Positions 9,450 to 19,326 are shown, counted from the stretch's first letter. The stretch: 64,000 nt of DNA from Botrimarina hoheduenensis (GCF_007859815.1 NZ_SJPH01000002.1:756001-820000); one strand, 5' to 3'. Program-made: numbers and translations. Notes: a model not told the origin generated them from the letters alone.

Positions 9450-9843
9450 GGCGGAGCTATCGTCCTCGGATTGAAGTTATTGCAGCCGCGTCCTACACAC
9501 CGCTGCAAGTTTCGCCGCTCTACAAGTCGCCTCGGGTGCACCAACCGACCGCACTTAGCGACAAGGCCAACAGCAGGCGCCGGCGAAGACCTCTGCAGGT
9601 TGCATGCGATCGGCTCTTGAGCGTCCAACTTGGCGACCTAAGCGACCGAGAAAGGCGTCGCCGAAAGAACGACTCTGACAAAACTGCCAGAGTCTGTGGG
9701 CAGCCGGGCAAGGCAGCTTCACCCAAGCCGTTCCACCACAGTGGATTACGGCTTCATCCACGGAGACCGCGCGCTTGCGAAAAACGCATCCGCTCTACGC
9801 CGGCCTTCCCTTGTATTAAATCACTGCCAAGTAACGATTTGAG
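9450..9843. other. intergenic, no gene seen
   Basis: Nearly 400 bases between the second palindrome and tRNA-Val. No open frame with a plausible start or motif. Segments near 9693-9760 weakly resemble segments near 10085-10320 on the other side of the tRNA. Confidence 0.4.
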
Positions 9844-9917
<74 letters not shown>

Positions 9918-10540
9918 TCGTGTCCCTGCCCGCGGTTGTCGCGGGCCGAGACTAGTAGTTTATCGTCTGGGCCAGGGGCATGCCAGTAGGCGCGGCTCGG
10001 TTGATCTCCCGAGCAAGTCGCCCCGCAGTTGCTGGAGCTGCCGGAAAGAGGGCAGCAAGAACGGCCCTACCGCCTAGACCGCAGTCTGTGGCAGGCCCGG
10101 CAAGGGCGGAGAACCGCCTGCGAGCCGAAAAAAGCAAAGAAGCCGCCGGCAGATTGGCTCAGCGAAGGACGTCGGCGGGCTGCTCAGCCGAGGCGATCGG
10201 ACCCCAAGCCTCAGCCTCACTAACCGGTCTGGCGAGCTGTGACAGGACCGTGAGCCCAAATACCCATGCCGCGACGAAGCCAAAGACTTCGCCGTAGTGG
10301 ATCGCGGCTTTCCAAGTAAGCAGGACTCTTCGCATAGCAAGACTCAGCGGATCACGCTTCGGCTACGGCTCCATCGCATAGCCAAGACCCGATTACAGCA
10401 AGCCTTCGCTTATTCGGCAAGCTCATTGCTACCCCTTCGACCCGCAAATGTTGAGGAAACTCGCGCAACCGCCCCGAGTGCTAGCAGTGGCGGTCTGCCG
10501 CCAAGCGGTTCGGTTGCTCCGTCGCCCCCCAGGGCGTGCT
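9918..10540. other. intergenic, no gene seen
   Basis: About 620 bases between tRNA-Val and the der stop codon. Open frames here run Arg/Ala/Pro-rich through both strands without motifs, typical of GC-rich noncoding DNA. A small GCTGCC/GGCAGC hairpin occurs near 10036-10055. I looked for RNase P RNA and tmRNA landmarks on both strands and found none. Confidence 0.4.
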
Positions 10541-11953
10541 CTACTCGGTGGCGGCGTCGGGCTCAGCGGCCGGCAGAGTGCTTTCGCGAGGGGCGACCTC
10601 TTCAGGCTGCCGGACCTCGTCGCGGGTGTCGCTCGACTCGCGGCGCCGCAGATAGATCTTCATGGGCACCTCGGCGAAAGGAAACTCGTCGCGGAACCGG
10701 CCGAGTAGGTAGCGCTGGTACTGGGGCGTGATCGCCGCGGGCTGGCTGACAAACAGCACGATCGTCGGCGGCTGCGTGCCCACCTGGGTTGCGTAATAGA
10801 TCTTGGGACGTCGGTTCTTATAGAGCGGCGGCGGAGTGTGGCGAACGGCGTCGCGCACCACGCGGTTGAGTTCACCCGTGCCGACGCGCTCCATCGATTG
10901 CTTGAAGAGCATCTGCCCATGGTTGAGCAGTGCCTTAACGTTCTTGCCGGTCTTGGCAGTAATGAATGCGATCGGTGCGTAGGGCATCATGCGGAAGTTG
11001 TCCGCCAGATAGTTGACCCACTTCTCGGTCGGCATCGAACCGGCGAGCTGGTCCCACTTATTGACAACCAGCACGCAGGGCTTGTGCTGCTTACCGATAT
11101 AGTCGGCGAGCTGCTTATCGATCTTACCGATGCGCTGCGTGCAGTCGAGAAACAGAAACACCACGTCGGCGCGGCGGATGCTGCGCTGCGCGCGGTGGGC
11201 ACCATAAAAGTCGATGTCGTAGGTCTGCTGGGCGCGAGTGCGGCGGATGCCCGGCGTGTCGATCGCGACGAACGCGCGGCCGTCGAGCTCGAAACGCACA
11301 TCGACACTGTCGCGCGTCGTGCCTGGCACCTCGCTAACGATCATCCGCTCAGCCTGGGCGAGCGTGTTGACGAACGTGCTCTTGCCGACGTTGCGTCGTC
11401 CGACGATCGCCACCTTCATGTCAGGGTCGGTTGGCGCGCCGTTGGCTTCATCCGCTTCCGGCAGCGCATCGAAGATACGATTCAGCAGGACCGAACGATT
11501 GCGGTTCTGTTCGGTGCTGACTTTGAGCGGCTGGCCATGGCCGAGCCGACCGAAGTCGTCGGCTTGGGTGTCGAATTTTTCGTGATCGGTCTTGTTGGCG
11601 ACGCAGATGACGGTCGTCTTGAGGTAGCGGAGCCGTTTGGCAACCTCCGAGTCCATGGTCGCGATTCCCTCGCGGGTATCGACCACAAACAGGATCAGGT
11701 CTGCCGAGTCGATCGCTTGGCTGATCTGATTCTCGATGTCCTGCGTGAGGGCATCGGCGTCCATGTGCCCCATGCCCCCCGTGTCGATCAGCTCGAAAAA
11801 ACGGCCCTCGTGCTCCATTAGGTAGACGACGCGGTCACGGGTGATACCTGGTCGGTCGTCAACGATCGCTACGCGTAAGCCGGCCAGCCAGTTCAGCAAG
11901 CTGCTCTTGCCGACATTGGGCCGCCCGACGATCGCGACTTGTGGAATACCCAT
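10541..11953 (-). CDS. der: GTPase Der (EngA)
   Basis: About 470 residues with the diagnostic tandem GTPase domains: GRPNVGKSS near residue 10 and GRRNVGKST near 180, each with DTGG/DTPG and NKxD (ANKTDHEKF, VNKWDQL). A KH-like domain (about 355-440) follows, then a short acidic/Ala tail. Der acts in 50S subunit assembly at the ribosome. The start was set at MGIPQVAIVG, because the 17 residues upstream are outside the family's usual N-terminus. It is divergent from the uracil-DNA glycosylase gene. Confidence 0.95.
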   Translation of the reverse strand: MGIPQVAIVGRPNVGKSSLLNWLAGLRVAIVDDRPGITRDRVVYLMEHEGRFFELIDTGGMGHMDADALTQDIENQISQAIDSADLILFVVDTREGIATMDSEVAKRLRYLKTTVICVANKTDHEKFDTQADDFGRLGHGQPLKVSTEQNRNRSVLLNRIFDALPEADEANGAPTDPDMKVAIVGRRNVGKSTFVNTLAQAERMIVSEVPGTTRDSVDVRFELDGRAFVAIDTPGIRRTRAQQTYDIDFYGAHRAQRSIRRADVVFLFLDCTQRIGKIDKQLADYIGKQHKPCVLVVNKWDQLAGSMPTEKWVNYLADNFRMMPYAPIAFITAKTGKNVKALLNHGQMLFKQSMERVGTGELNRVVRDAVRHTPPPLYKNRRPKIYYATQVGTQPPTIVLFVSQPAAITPQYQRYLLGRFRDEFPFAEVPMKIYLRRRESSDTRDEVRQPEEVAPRESTLPAAEPDAATE

Positions 11954-12142
11954 GAAACCGAGGGAGGAACGAGGAAGACGCCGTTTCAGCAAGCCCTTGA
12001 GCATAGTTGCCCCGACCCGCGAGGAATACCGCTGGCCCCCTGCGATCGGCTATCTTCATGGTCTTGCGGCGGACGCCTGAGTGCCCCCTCAGTTCCGCCA
12101 AAGCTGATAGCTTTGTGTCTCTGCCCTTTTTGGATCAGGTCG

Positions 12143-12982
12143 ATGGTCCCGCTTTCTCCAGGAACCGTGCTGCAGCGTCTGGAGAGCCTCCAACGGGCGG
12201 GAGTCTCGATCCTGCCGCGGGCGACGGCTCGCCTTTCTCAGGAGTCCCCCCCCTCCGCCAGCGTCTCAGCAGCACCGGCGATCTCACACGTCCAGCAGCC
12301 GCCCGGAGAGGCCTCACCAACGCGACCTGGATCGCCCCCTGCACAGACCCGGGAGCCCTCTGCCCTCCGCACGGCAGTGCCGCCAGAGCCTTCGTCGGCA
12401 CCCACCCTGGAAGTGCTCCGCCAAGAGGTGGCCGGCTGTACCGCCTGCAACGAGCTGGTGAGCTCGCGCACGCAGACGGTTTTTGGCGTCGGAAACCCCC
12501 GGGCGCGGCTTTGCCTGATGGGCGAAGCGCCCGGCGCTGATGAGGACCGCCTCGGTGAGCCGTTTGTCGGTCGGGCCGGACAGCTGCTGAACAAAATGCT
12601 CGAAGCGTGCGGACTGTCCCGCGACGAGGTTTACATCCTCAACGTGCTAAAGTGCCGGCCCCCCGACAATCGTAACCCCACGCCCGATGAGGCGCGGGCT
12701 TGCGCGGGTTTTCTCGGCCGTCAGCTCGACCTGATCGCGCCCGAATTTATCGGTTGCCTGGGAGCGGTCGCTGCTCAGAGCTACCTGGCAACAACCACTC
12801 CCATCGGGCGGTTGCGGGGCACGGTCCATGAACACCAGGGGCGGAAGGTCGTCTGCACCTATCACCCGGCCTATCTGCTGCGGAATCCCTCTGCCAAGCG
12901 GCAGGCTTGGGAAGATTTGCAGCTGCTGATGAACGCGATGGGCGTGGCGATCCCCCCGTCGGGGAACCAGCCGGCGAGATAG
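12143..12982 (+). CDS. family-4 uracil-DNA glycosylase
   Basis: A 279-residue protein. The first ~90 residues are a Pro/Ser/Ala-rich, probably disordered extension; the rest is a type-4 (iron-sulfur) UDG. Motif 1 [20 protein letters not shown], the cysteines in CTACNEL and [13 protein letters not shown], and THPAYLL-like YHPAYLL are all present, so it should excise uracil from DNA using a 4Fe-4S cluster for structure. ATG 12143 is preceded by GGATCAGG. It is transcribed away from der. Confidence 0.9.
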   Translation: MVPLSPGTVLQRLESLQRAGVSILPRATARLSQESPPSASVSAAPAISHVQQPPGEASPTRPGSPPAQTREPSALRTAVPPEPSSAPTLEVLRQEVAGCTACNELVSSRTQTVFGVGNPRARLCLMGEAPGADEDRLGEPFVGRAGQLLNKMLEACGLSRDEVYILNVLKCRPPDNRNPTPDEARACAGFLGRQLDLIAPEFIGCLGAVAAQSYLATTTPIGRLRGTVHEHQGRKVVCTYHPAYLLRNPSAKRQAWEDLQLLMNAMGVAIPPSGNQPAR

Positions 12983-13295
12983 ACCGCCGCTGTTCCGGCT
13001 GGTCTTTGCAGGCGGTGCCTTGAGTCTGAGTCCGAAAGCGCGCTTGTTCTGACAAGCGCTAGAAGCGGGTGGCACCGACTTTAACGATTGCGCAACCCTG
13101 TCCGCGCGACCTTGCGCGTCGTGTCGGTCAGGTATAACGGGCGCTCGACGAGAACCCCACTAGCGGGGTGGCAATCGCTTCCGAAGGTCGCCGGCCGTTG
13201 ATAAAGTCGAGGTTGCTGTACCGCGGTGTCGTATCCCTTCGGCCCCGCAGACTTCGGTTCGTTCCTGCACCTCGCCGCGTCTAGCGGTGCTGACG
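12983..13295. other. intergenic with one hairpin
   Basis: About 310 bases. The only structure I see is an 8-bp hairpin at 13040-13059 (GCGCTTGT, loop TCTG, ACAAGCGC), a possible transcription end for the glycosylase gene, though it lacks a U-run. Confidence 0.4.
13040..13059 (+). terminator. candidate hairpin terminator
   Basis: A perfect 8-bp stem with a 4-base loop about 60 bases after the uracil-DNA glycosylase stop. No T-tract follows, so intrinsic termination is uncertain. Confidence 0.35.
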
Positions 13296-13871
13296 ATGTA
13301 CGCTCCCCAGCCGCCCAGCAAACAACCTGATCAAGTCGATTGTCTGCTCCGTAACGCGGAGCTGCGCAACGAACTCGAACCGCTCTTCGACGAATCGATA
13401 GGGTCGGTCGATGTGGCGCGCATGACGACCGACAGCGAGAACGATTTCTTGGCGTCGATGCTAGCCTGGGAGCGGGCACCCATGCTGCCGATTGCCGAGT
13501 GGTTTGATCCGCCGCTGCGGCTCCCCGAGTCGGACACGCTGGGCGATGACGAGGTCCGGCGGAGACTGTCCGAGACGGTTCGATTGCTGTACTCGAAGCA
13601 CGTGGTGCTGGACTTTACCGACCACTTAAGCGATCGCGAGCTATACACGCTGATTGCGCGCGACATCTTGCCGAGTTACGAGAAAAAGCTCGAGACAAGA
13701 ACCAGCTACCTGCACTGGGACTGCGCCAACACCAGCGACGATCCCGAGATTTGGCTCCAGTACTACGCGACAGACGAAGAGCGTGAGATGTGGGCCGACG
13801 AGATGGGCTCGGAACCGCCGGAACTCGCCGAACCGCCGCACCGCCGCCGTCTGCCGCGGGCCCCGATGTAG
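13296..13871 (+). CDS. conserved hypothetical acidic protein
   Basis: About 191 residues, soluble, acidic, with no signal peptide or membrane segment. I do not recognise a domain. It contains several Trp/Tyr/His-rich stretches (TSYLHWDCANTSDDPEIWLQYY) and ends in a basic proline/arginine tail. It has the layout of a small conserved planctomycete protein. GTG at 13287 is an alternative start three codons upstream. It converges on hemW with 68 nt between. Confidence 0.65.
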   Translation: MYAPQPPSKQPDQVDCLLRNAELRNELEPLFDESIGSVDVARMTTDSENDFLASMLAWERAPMLPIAEWFDPPLRLPESDTLGDDEVRRRLSETVRLLYSKHVVLDFTDHLSDRELYTLIARDILPSYEKKLETRTSYLHWDCANTSDDPEIWLQYYATDEEREMWADEMGSEPPELAEPPHRRRLPRAPM

Positions 13872-13939
13872 GCTTCGCACTCAACACGGGATCGTGGCGA
13901 CACGCGCTTTCTACGGTTCGGCCTTCGGAACGACCCCCT

Positions 13940-15067
13940 TCAGAGCAGCTCGGGCCAGATCGCGTCGCTGACCAGCAGACCACGGCGTGTCAGACGCACC
14001 ACTTCGCCGTCGTCACAGAGGAGCGCGTGCCCCACGAGTCGGGCAAGGGTTTCGCCGGCGAGCTCGTCGAGCGAATACCCAGCGGCAGACCTAAACTCTG
14101 CGCGCCGCAGCCCTTCGAGTCGGCGCAGGCCGAAAACCATGCGTTCGCGTGCACGCGCCTCGGGCGAGAGCGTCTCGCGCTCTGCCACAGGAGATTGCCC
14201 CGCCAAGACGCGGCGTAGGTAGGTAGTGGTGCTGCGATGGTTGGTTTCACGCACGCCCCCCACGTACCGCGCCGCGCCGGGACCCGCGGCGTAGTACTCT
14301 CGGCCCGACCAGTAGGCTTCGTTGTGGCGGCTGCGTCGGCCGGGTTGAGCGTGATTCGATACCTCGTAGTGTTCAAAACCCGAACGGGTTAGCAGATCGA
14401 TCGCGCCGATATACATCTGCGCTTGCAGATCTTCGTCCACCTCTGCCAAGCTCTGCCGCTCGCGGCGGGCCCAGAACGTCGAACCTTTTTCGTAGGTTAA
14501 GCCGTAGGTGCTGATGTGGTGCGGTTCAAGCTGTAACGCGTCGCGGACATCGTCGAACCACTCTTCCAAGGATTCTTCGGGGGCCGCAAAAATCAGATCG
14601 ATGGCAACGCCCAAGCCCGCCTCGCGCGCCGCGCCAACAACCGTTTTCACCTCCTCGGGTGTGTGATCGCGCTCCAGACGCAGCAGTTTGCTTGGCTTGA
14701 GCGACTGGACGCCAAGGCTCAGCCTCGTGACGCCAAGGTCGGCAAGCAGCTCCACCGATTCGGCCGACAAATCGCCGGGATTGGCTTCGACGGTCCACTC
14801 GCGCTCCACCCCCTCGGCGGCGGGGAACCAGTGATCGGCCAGCGTCAGCAATTCGCGCAACGGTCCGATCGCCAGCCGCGTGGGAGTTCCGCCGCCGAAG
14901 TACAGCGTCTCGACAGGCCGTGGCTCGCCCAGCCAAGACAGCTCTTTCGAGATGGCACGCAGATAGTCGGCTGCCAGATCATCACGCCCGGCAATCACGG
15001 CGAAGTTGCAATAGCCGCACCGATGACGGCAGAACGGCACGTGAAGGTAAGCAGACCGTGGCGACAT
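13940..15067 (-). CDS. hemW: radical SAM protein HemW (heme chaperone, CPO-like)
   Basis: 375 residues. The radical-SAM cluster motif CRHRCGYC lies at residues about 13-20, followed by the family blocks TLYFGGGTPTRL, TVEANPGD, GVTRLSLGVQS and the HISTYGLTYE region. HemW-type sequences, unlike true HemN, use a CxxxCxxC motif without the fourth HemN-type cysteine, as seen here. HemW is thought to insert heme into respiratory proteins; coproporphyrinogen oxidase is the old annotation. It follows the small conserved gene by 48 nt on the same strand. Confidence 0.9.
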   Translation of the reverse strand: MSPRSAYLHVPFCRHRCGYCNFAVIAGRDDLAADYLRAISKELSWLGEPRPVETLYFGGGTPTRLAIGPLRELLTLADHWFPAAEGVEREWTVEANPGDLSAESVELLADLGVTRLSLGVQSLKPSKLLRLERDHTPEEVKTVVGAAREAGLGVAIDLIFAAPEESLEEWFDDVRDALQLEPHHISTYGLTYEKGSTFWARRERQSLAEVDEDLQAQMYIGAIDLLTRSGFEHYEVSNHAQPGRRSRHNEAYWSGREYYAAGPGAARYVGGVRETNHRSTTTYLRRVLAGQSPVAERETLSPEARARERMVFGLRRLEGLRRAEFRSAAGYSLDELAGETLARLVGHALLCDDGEVVRLTRRGLLVSDAIWPELL

Positions 15068-15115
15068 GGTGGACGGCGTACAACAGGGCCGCGACCAGCT
15101 GGCCGCTGCGACAGT

Positions 15116-15304
15116 CTACTTGCCCGCTTTCTTGGCGGCGGTCGCAAGCCCCTTGGCAAACAAATCGGCCGCCTCGGCCGCTGATAGCCCTTGGAGAACG
15201 ATAAAGGCTTCGGACAGAACGCGGCGAGTCTCGGCGGCGTTGATCTTGGTCTTGTCCGTATCAACCCGACCCGAGACGACGGTGTAGAACTCGGTTAGCT
15301 TCAT
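15116..15304 (-). CDS. small conserved protein, 62 aa
   Basis: MKLTEFYTVVSGRVDTDKTK begins a compact helical protein with a Lys/Ala-rich end (LATAAKKAGK). The ATG is preceded by GGAGAG at proper spacing, and the longer upstream reading frame lacks coding character. I do not know its function. The alternation of Ala/Leu helices suggests a small DNA- or protein-binding subunit, which is only inference. It probably shares a transcript with hemW. Confidence 0.65.
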   Translation of the reverse strand: MKLTEFYTVVSGRVDTDKTKINAAETRRVLSEAFIVLQGLSAAEAADLFAKGLATAAKKAGK

Positions 15305-15586
15305 CGTTGGCTCTCCGTTGCAGGACAGATGCTCTGGATACGTGGGGGATTCCGTGGCCCCGCATGAGGCAGACGAGTGGGCGCTGTGCGTCGCACATCG
15401 TGCCAGCGGCAGCCTAACGCGATGAGCGGCAGATCGCCAAGCCGGATCGATCAAGCCGGATCAACCTAACCAGATCGACCAAGCCATTCTTCCCAATGGA
15501 ACGCGGATCCAAGACGCGAGTGACTTGGTAGATCTTGCCACTGGCTGGAGGTAGGCGAAAACCACCCCGAGGAAGCCGAAAAAGAG

Positions 15587-15659
15587 TGGAGCGGAAGGGA
15601 GTCGAACCCTCGACCTCTGCATTGCGAACGCAGCGCTCTCCCAACTGAGCTACCGCCCC
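15587..15659 (-). tRNA. tRNA-Ala (CGC)
   Basis: 73 bases on the minus strand: acceptor GGGGCGG/CCGCTCC (one G-T pair), D arm TAGCTCAGTTGGGAGAGC, anticodon stem CTGCG/TGCAG (one G-T pair), loop TTCGCAA with anticodon CGC, T arm with TTCGACT loop, discriminator A. CCA is not encoded. Confidence 0.93.
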
Positions 15660-15778
15660 GGTTGTCGAATGCGCGCCCCGGGGAAAGGGGTTCACTGCCG
15701 ACGGCTGCATGGTTGGGGGGCCACACAACGGGCATGAAATATAGCGTTCTGCGCCGGGCCCCGCCAGCCATCCCTCGT

Positions 15779-16990
15779 TCAACGTCGCACGATCCCCCTC
15801 AGCAAGCGGGTGGGGACGCCCGGCCCGGCTTTCCAATTACGGCTGTCGCGTGAAATCGCCGTATTATCACCGAGGACAAACCACTCTTCCGGCCCCAGCT
15901 GCCAGCCACCGATCGGAGCGCTTAGCGAAGCGGCGTCCGTGCCCTGCGACGCAGCGGGGGCATTTAGGTACTGATCGCGATAGACCGTCAGGCCTGCCAC
16001 CGTGATCGCGCCCGACGCCACAAGGGTCAGCCGATCGTCTGTGCTGCCCGCTCTCAGGAAGTGCCCCTCAAGCGGAGCCGTTAGCACGGTTTTACCATCG
16101 ATCGCGACAAGCAATTGATGATCGAAAGTCGAAACGGTTACCAACGGGTCCGTTCGCGGTGCGCTCGAGGGGGTCGCCCCAATCGATCGCCTTCCAACGA
16201 ACCCAACAACCCGCTTGCCCGCGGCTTCCTGGGCGACTCGCACCCGTAGATCGCGACGCCCCTGGGGCATAACCTCGATCAACGCTCCTTCCGCCAAACT
16301 CAGCCGAAACTCGACGGCCCGGTCAAACATCGGCCGCACCCGCCGCGTTACCTGGGCGTTGTAAGGTAAGTCGTCGGTGAGGGGATTTGCGAAGACAAGG
16401 CGTCCCCCATGGCAGCGCCATGTGTTGTACCGCATCATCGCGTCTGGCAAGCGTGCTCCGTCTTCAGTGCGCCAACCATGCAGCGAGCGGGCGATCGGAA
16501 CCCATAGGCTTTGCTGTTCCGACAACGATTTGGCGATCCGCCGATCGTTGATCCACAGGTCTCCGTCGGCCAACGCAACCGCTTCGCCTGGCAGGCCAAG
16601 CACCCGCTTCACCAGCAGCTGGCGTGCGTCCTCGGGCGAACGGAGCAAAACGGTTTGCCAGCGCTGAGGCAAGCCACGGTAATGCCCCGCGAGGAGCCGG
16701 TCAGCCGGCCCGTCAGCCACCACCTGGGTTGAAGCCGAGCCGCACTCAGGGCAGGCGTCGGGGGATTGTGCAGCCTGATCGATCGCCCATGAAGCACCGC
16801 AACCGGAGCAAACGGCAAGACGGTGCGATCCAACCAAGTGGGGTGCCATCGAACCGCCGGCCACGACCACCGGACGAATCAATCCGGAGGCAACAAACCC
16901 TTCGACGAGCACCGCCAGTATCGCCAAACCTACCAAGCCCTGTACCACGGCAGCGAGGCGACGCCCGAGCTTGGCACGGAAGACACTCAC
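15779..16990 (-). CDS. lepB: signal peptidase I with zinc ribbon and large insertion
   Basis: About 403 residues. An N-terminal TM helix leads to GGSMAPHL (catalytic Ser near residue 47). A zinc ribbon (CSGCG ... CPECG) is inserted right after it. LVKRVLGLPGE carries the catalytic Lys near 126, and VLGDNTAISRDSRNW closes the fold near 372. Between these lies about 200 residues absent from E. coli-type enzymes, whose second part looks like a beta-sandwich (VTVSTFDHQLLVAIDGKTV). GTG 16990 overlaps the galE stop as GTGA, which argues for this start and translational coupling; a GTG 42 nt upstream is also in frame. It cleaves exported preproteins at the membrane. Confidence 0.85.
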   Translation of the reverse strand: MSVFRAKLGRRLAAVVQGLVGLAILAVLVEGFVASGLIRPVVVAGGSMAPHLVGSHRLAVCSGCGASWAIDQAAQSPDACPECGSASTQVVADGPADRLLAGHYRGLPQRWQTVLLRSPEDARQLLVKRVLGLPGEAVALADGDLWINDRRIAKSLSEQQSLWVPIARSLHGWRTEDGARLPDAMMRYNTWRCHGGRLVFANPLTDDLPYNAQVTRRVRPMFDRAVEFRLSLAEGALIEVMPQGRRDLRVRVAQEAAGKRVVGFVGRRSIGATPSSAPRTDPLVTVSTFDHQLLVAIDGKTVLTAPLEGHFLRAGSTDDRLTLVASGAITVAGLTVYRDQYLNAPAASQGTDAASLSAPIGGWQLGPEEWFVLGDNTAISRDSRNWKAGPGVPTRLLRGIVRR

Positions 16991-17985
16991 CGATCGGCGT
17001 ACCCGTCGGGGTGCGTCCCGTGCCAGCGCCACGCCGAGGCCACAATCTCATTGATATCCGTGTGACGGGCCCGCCAGCCCAGCAGCCGTTCGGCACCACG
17101 CGGGTCGGCAACCAGTTTGGCCGGGTCGCCCTCGCGACGGGGACCGGCTACACACGCAATGGTTTTGCCGGTGGCTAACTCACACGCGGCGATTACCTGG
17201 CGAACGCTCGCGCCTTGCCCCGTGCCCACATTCACGCGCAGCTCGGTCGGACCGTCAGCGCTGTTGCCCAGCTTTTGGATCGCGGCAACGTGGGCATCGC
17301 CGAGGTCATCGACGTGAATGTAGTCCCGAATGCAGGTCCCGTCGGGGGTCGGATAATCTTCACCAAAGATAGTGATGTGCTCGCGTTTGCCGAGCGCTAC
17401 GTCGAGCACCAGCGGGATGAGGTGGGTCTCGGGCTTATGGTCTTCGCCGATCGAACCGTCAGCGGCCGCGCCCGAAGCATTAAAGTAGCGCAGCGCGGCG
17501 TAAGACAGACCGTACGCCCGACGATAGTCTGCCATCGCCCGCTCGATCACGAGCTTGGTGAACCCGTAAGGGTTGATCGGTGCCTGCGGATGATCCTCGG
17601 GGATCGGCACCGTGTTCGGGACGCCGTAGGTGGCGCAGGTACTAGAAAACACCAGCTTCTTCACGTCGCACGCGACCATCGCGTCCAGCAACGAGAGGGT
17701 GCCCACAATGTTGTTCTGATAGTACTTTGCCGGATCAGTGACCGACTCGCCCACGTACGCATACGCCGCGAAGTGCATTACCGCCTCGATGGCGTTCTCG
17801 GTGAGCAGCCCTTCGACCAGCGCACGATCGGCCAGATCTCCCTCGACGAGGCGCGTTGAACCTGTCGCGGCCCGATGGCCGTACACGAGATTGTCGAGCA
17901 CCACCACGCTGTGTCCCGCCGCCAACAAACGCTTTACCGCGTGCGAGCCAACGTATCCGGCTCCGCCTGTGACTAAGATGTTCAT
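16987..17985 (-). CDS. galE: UDP-glucose 4-epimerase
   Basis: 332 residues, an extended SDR enzyme. GGAGYVGS binds NAD at the N-terminus. SSTCATYG and YGFTK provide the catalytic Ser/Thr and Tyr-Lys, and the C-terminal GTGQGASVRQVI and GDPAKLVAD blocks are typical of GalE. It interconverts UDP-glucose and UDP-galactose in the cytoplasm, feeding polysaccharide synthesis. It is translationally coupled to the downstream signal peptidase gene. Confidence 0.95.
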   Translation of the reverse strand: MNILVTGGAGYVGSHAVKRLLAAGHSVVVLDNLVYGHRAATGSTRLVEGDLADRALVEGLLTENAIEAVMHFAAYAYVGESVTDPAKYYQNNIVGTLSLLDAMVACDVKKLVFSSTCATYGVPNTVPIPEDHPQAPINPYGFTKLVIERAMADYRRAYGLSYAALRYFNASGAAADGSIGEDHKPETHLIPLVLDVALGKREHITIFGEDYPTPDGTCIRDYIHVDDLGDAHVAAIQKLGNSADGPTELRVNVGTGQGASVRQVIAACELATGKTIACVAGPRREGDPAKLVADPRGAERLLGWRARHTDINEIVASAWRWHGTHPDGYADR

Positions 17986-18124
17986 CTGCTGTCGGCCTCG
18001 GTTGCTGAGCGGACTCGTTACTCACGGGGGGTGTGCGTTACCGTATCCGGAGTGTCGAGGGGCGACAATCCAACGGCCACGACCCAGCGGATAATTACGA
18101 CAGAACCCGAGAAGAAAATCCACG

Positions 18125-18799
18125 ATGCGGACCGTGCTGATTCCTGGCTTAGGTGCCGATGCCGAGCTCTTTTACCCCCAGAAGGAAGCGTTGGGGCGCG
18201 AGCTGGTGGTTTGTCTGCCTCAGCGGGAACCGCTAGCTAAGTCCTTCACCGCCGCCGCCGAGCAACTCGCGCATCGAATGAAGCACCTGGGGCTCACTCG
18301 CGAGCCCTATCAGCTTGGGGGGATGTCCTTCGGCGGCTCGCTGGCGGTCGAGATGACACGCTTTCTCGATCGCAAACCCCAACGGCTGATGCTGATCGCG
18401 GCCAATCGGACCCGCGCCACGCTGCCACTACGGTTCGCGGTGGCACGGTCGCTCGGTGGGTTCGTGCCCAGGAGTGTCGTTCCGGCGTTCTTGAGGGGCG
18501 GTGCCGGCCTGCTTGCCCGCAGGGAGCGGCTCGATGCGGAGCAAACCCAGCGGCTGCGGGGCATGTCCGAAAGGGTCAATTATCCGCTCTTGATGGCCGG
18601 TGCGCGGGCGATCGCCGGGTGGCGATTCAATGACGACGACATCGAGGCGCAAGGCGTGCCCGTGCGTCAGATCCATGGCCGTGGCGACGGGGTGATCCCG
18701 CCCGTCAAACGGCACGTAACCGACTGGATCGAGGAGGGCCGCCACCTCATCAACTGGACCCACGCCGAGCGGGTCAATGCTTGGCTGATGAGCCCCTAG
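18125..18799 (+). CDS. alpha/beta hydrolase
   Basis: 224 residues. GMSFGG near residue 67 is the nucleophile elbow with the catalytic Ser. HGRGDGVIP carries the likely acid near residue 180, and the His in NWTHAERVN near the C-terminus completes the triad. No signal peptide, so cytoplasmic. The substrate cannot be predicted. Divergent from galE, with about 140 nt of shared promoter region. Confidence 0.8.
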   Translation: MRTVLIPGLGADAELFYPQKEALGRELVVCLPQREPLAKSFTAAAEQLAHRMKHLGLTREPYQLGGMSFGGSLAVEMTRFLDRKPQRLMLIAANRTRATLPLRFAVARSLGGFVPRSVVPAFLRGGAGLLARRERLDAEQTQRLRGMSERVNYPLLMAGARAIAGWRFNDDDIEAQGVPVRQIHGRGDGVIPPVKRHVTDWIEEGRHLINWTHAERVNAWLMSP

Positions 18800-18876
18800 T
18801 TGAGGGTCCCTGGCCACTCTCGTCATCCCGACGAGCGAGCCGCTTGCGCGCTTTACAAGCCGAGCTGGCTGCGTTC

Positions 18877-19302
18877 CTACCGCCCGAACGCCGCGAAAGC
18901 GGCGACAAAGTGCTGTGCCGACAACGGCCGGCGTGCGTCCTTGGGCCAGTGGATCGCGACCACGTCGAAGCGGATCGGGTGATCGTCGAGGTCGTTTGCC
19001 CGCAGAAACGCCTGGGCCGTGCGGATCAGGCGGCGCTGCTTCTCAGGGGTGACCGCCTCGGCCGGAGAGCCGGCCCGCAAGTTGCGGCGGGTCTTCACTT
19101 CGGTGAAGACGAGCCGCCGCTCGGCGGTGCGCTGGTCGATCGATACAAGGTCGAGTTCGCCGTAACGGTTTCGTCCGCCGGCGATTAGCACCCGATGCCC
19201 CTGGCGGCGGAGCAGCCGTGCCGCGAAGCGCTCGCCCCGCTCACCCAGGGGTTGGGTGACAAGCTGCCAGGGGGTGCCAAGTTGCCAAGGGAACCAACGC
19301 AT
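18877..19302 (-). CDS. yraN: YraN/UPF0102 family nuclease-like protein
   Basis: 141 residues. GERGERFAARLLRRQGHRVL is followed by the GELDLVSID and FTEVKTRR blocks, the E/D-ExK arrangement of PD-(D/E)XK nucleases that defines YraN. Cellular role unknown. The start was placed at MRWFPW, because AAAGGGGG lies just upstream and the longer form has an atypical head. It is the last gene of the ffh-rpsP-trmD-rplS cluster, where yraN-like genes often sit, but it is separated from rplS by a strong terminator. Confidence 0.88.
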   Translation of the reverse strand: MRWFPWQLGTPWQLVTQPLGERGERFAARLLRRQGHRVLIAGGRNRYGELDLVSIDQRTAERRLVFTEVKTRRNLRAGSPAEAVTPEKQRRLIRTAQAFLRANDLDDHPIRFDVVAIHWPKDARRPLSAQHFVAAFAAFGR

Positions 19303-19326
19303 GGCCCCCTTTCTAATCATTAGAAA

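Noticed and set aside
9918-10540. Possible RNase P RNA or tmRNA
   Set aside because: Neither the conserved GAGGAAAGTCC-type core nor a tag/tRNA-like pairing was found on either strand.
9980-10731. Open frames on the + strand between tRNA-Val and der
   Set aside because: Arg/Ala/Pro-rich with no motifs, partly overlapping the end of der; read as noncoding.
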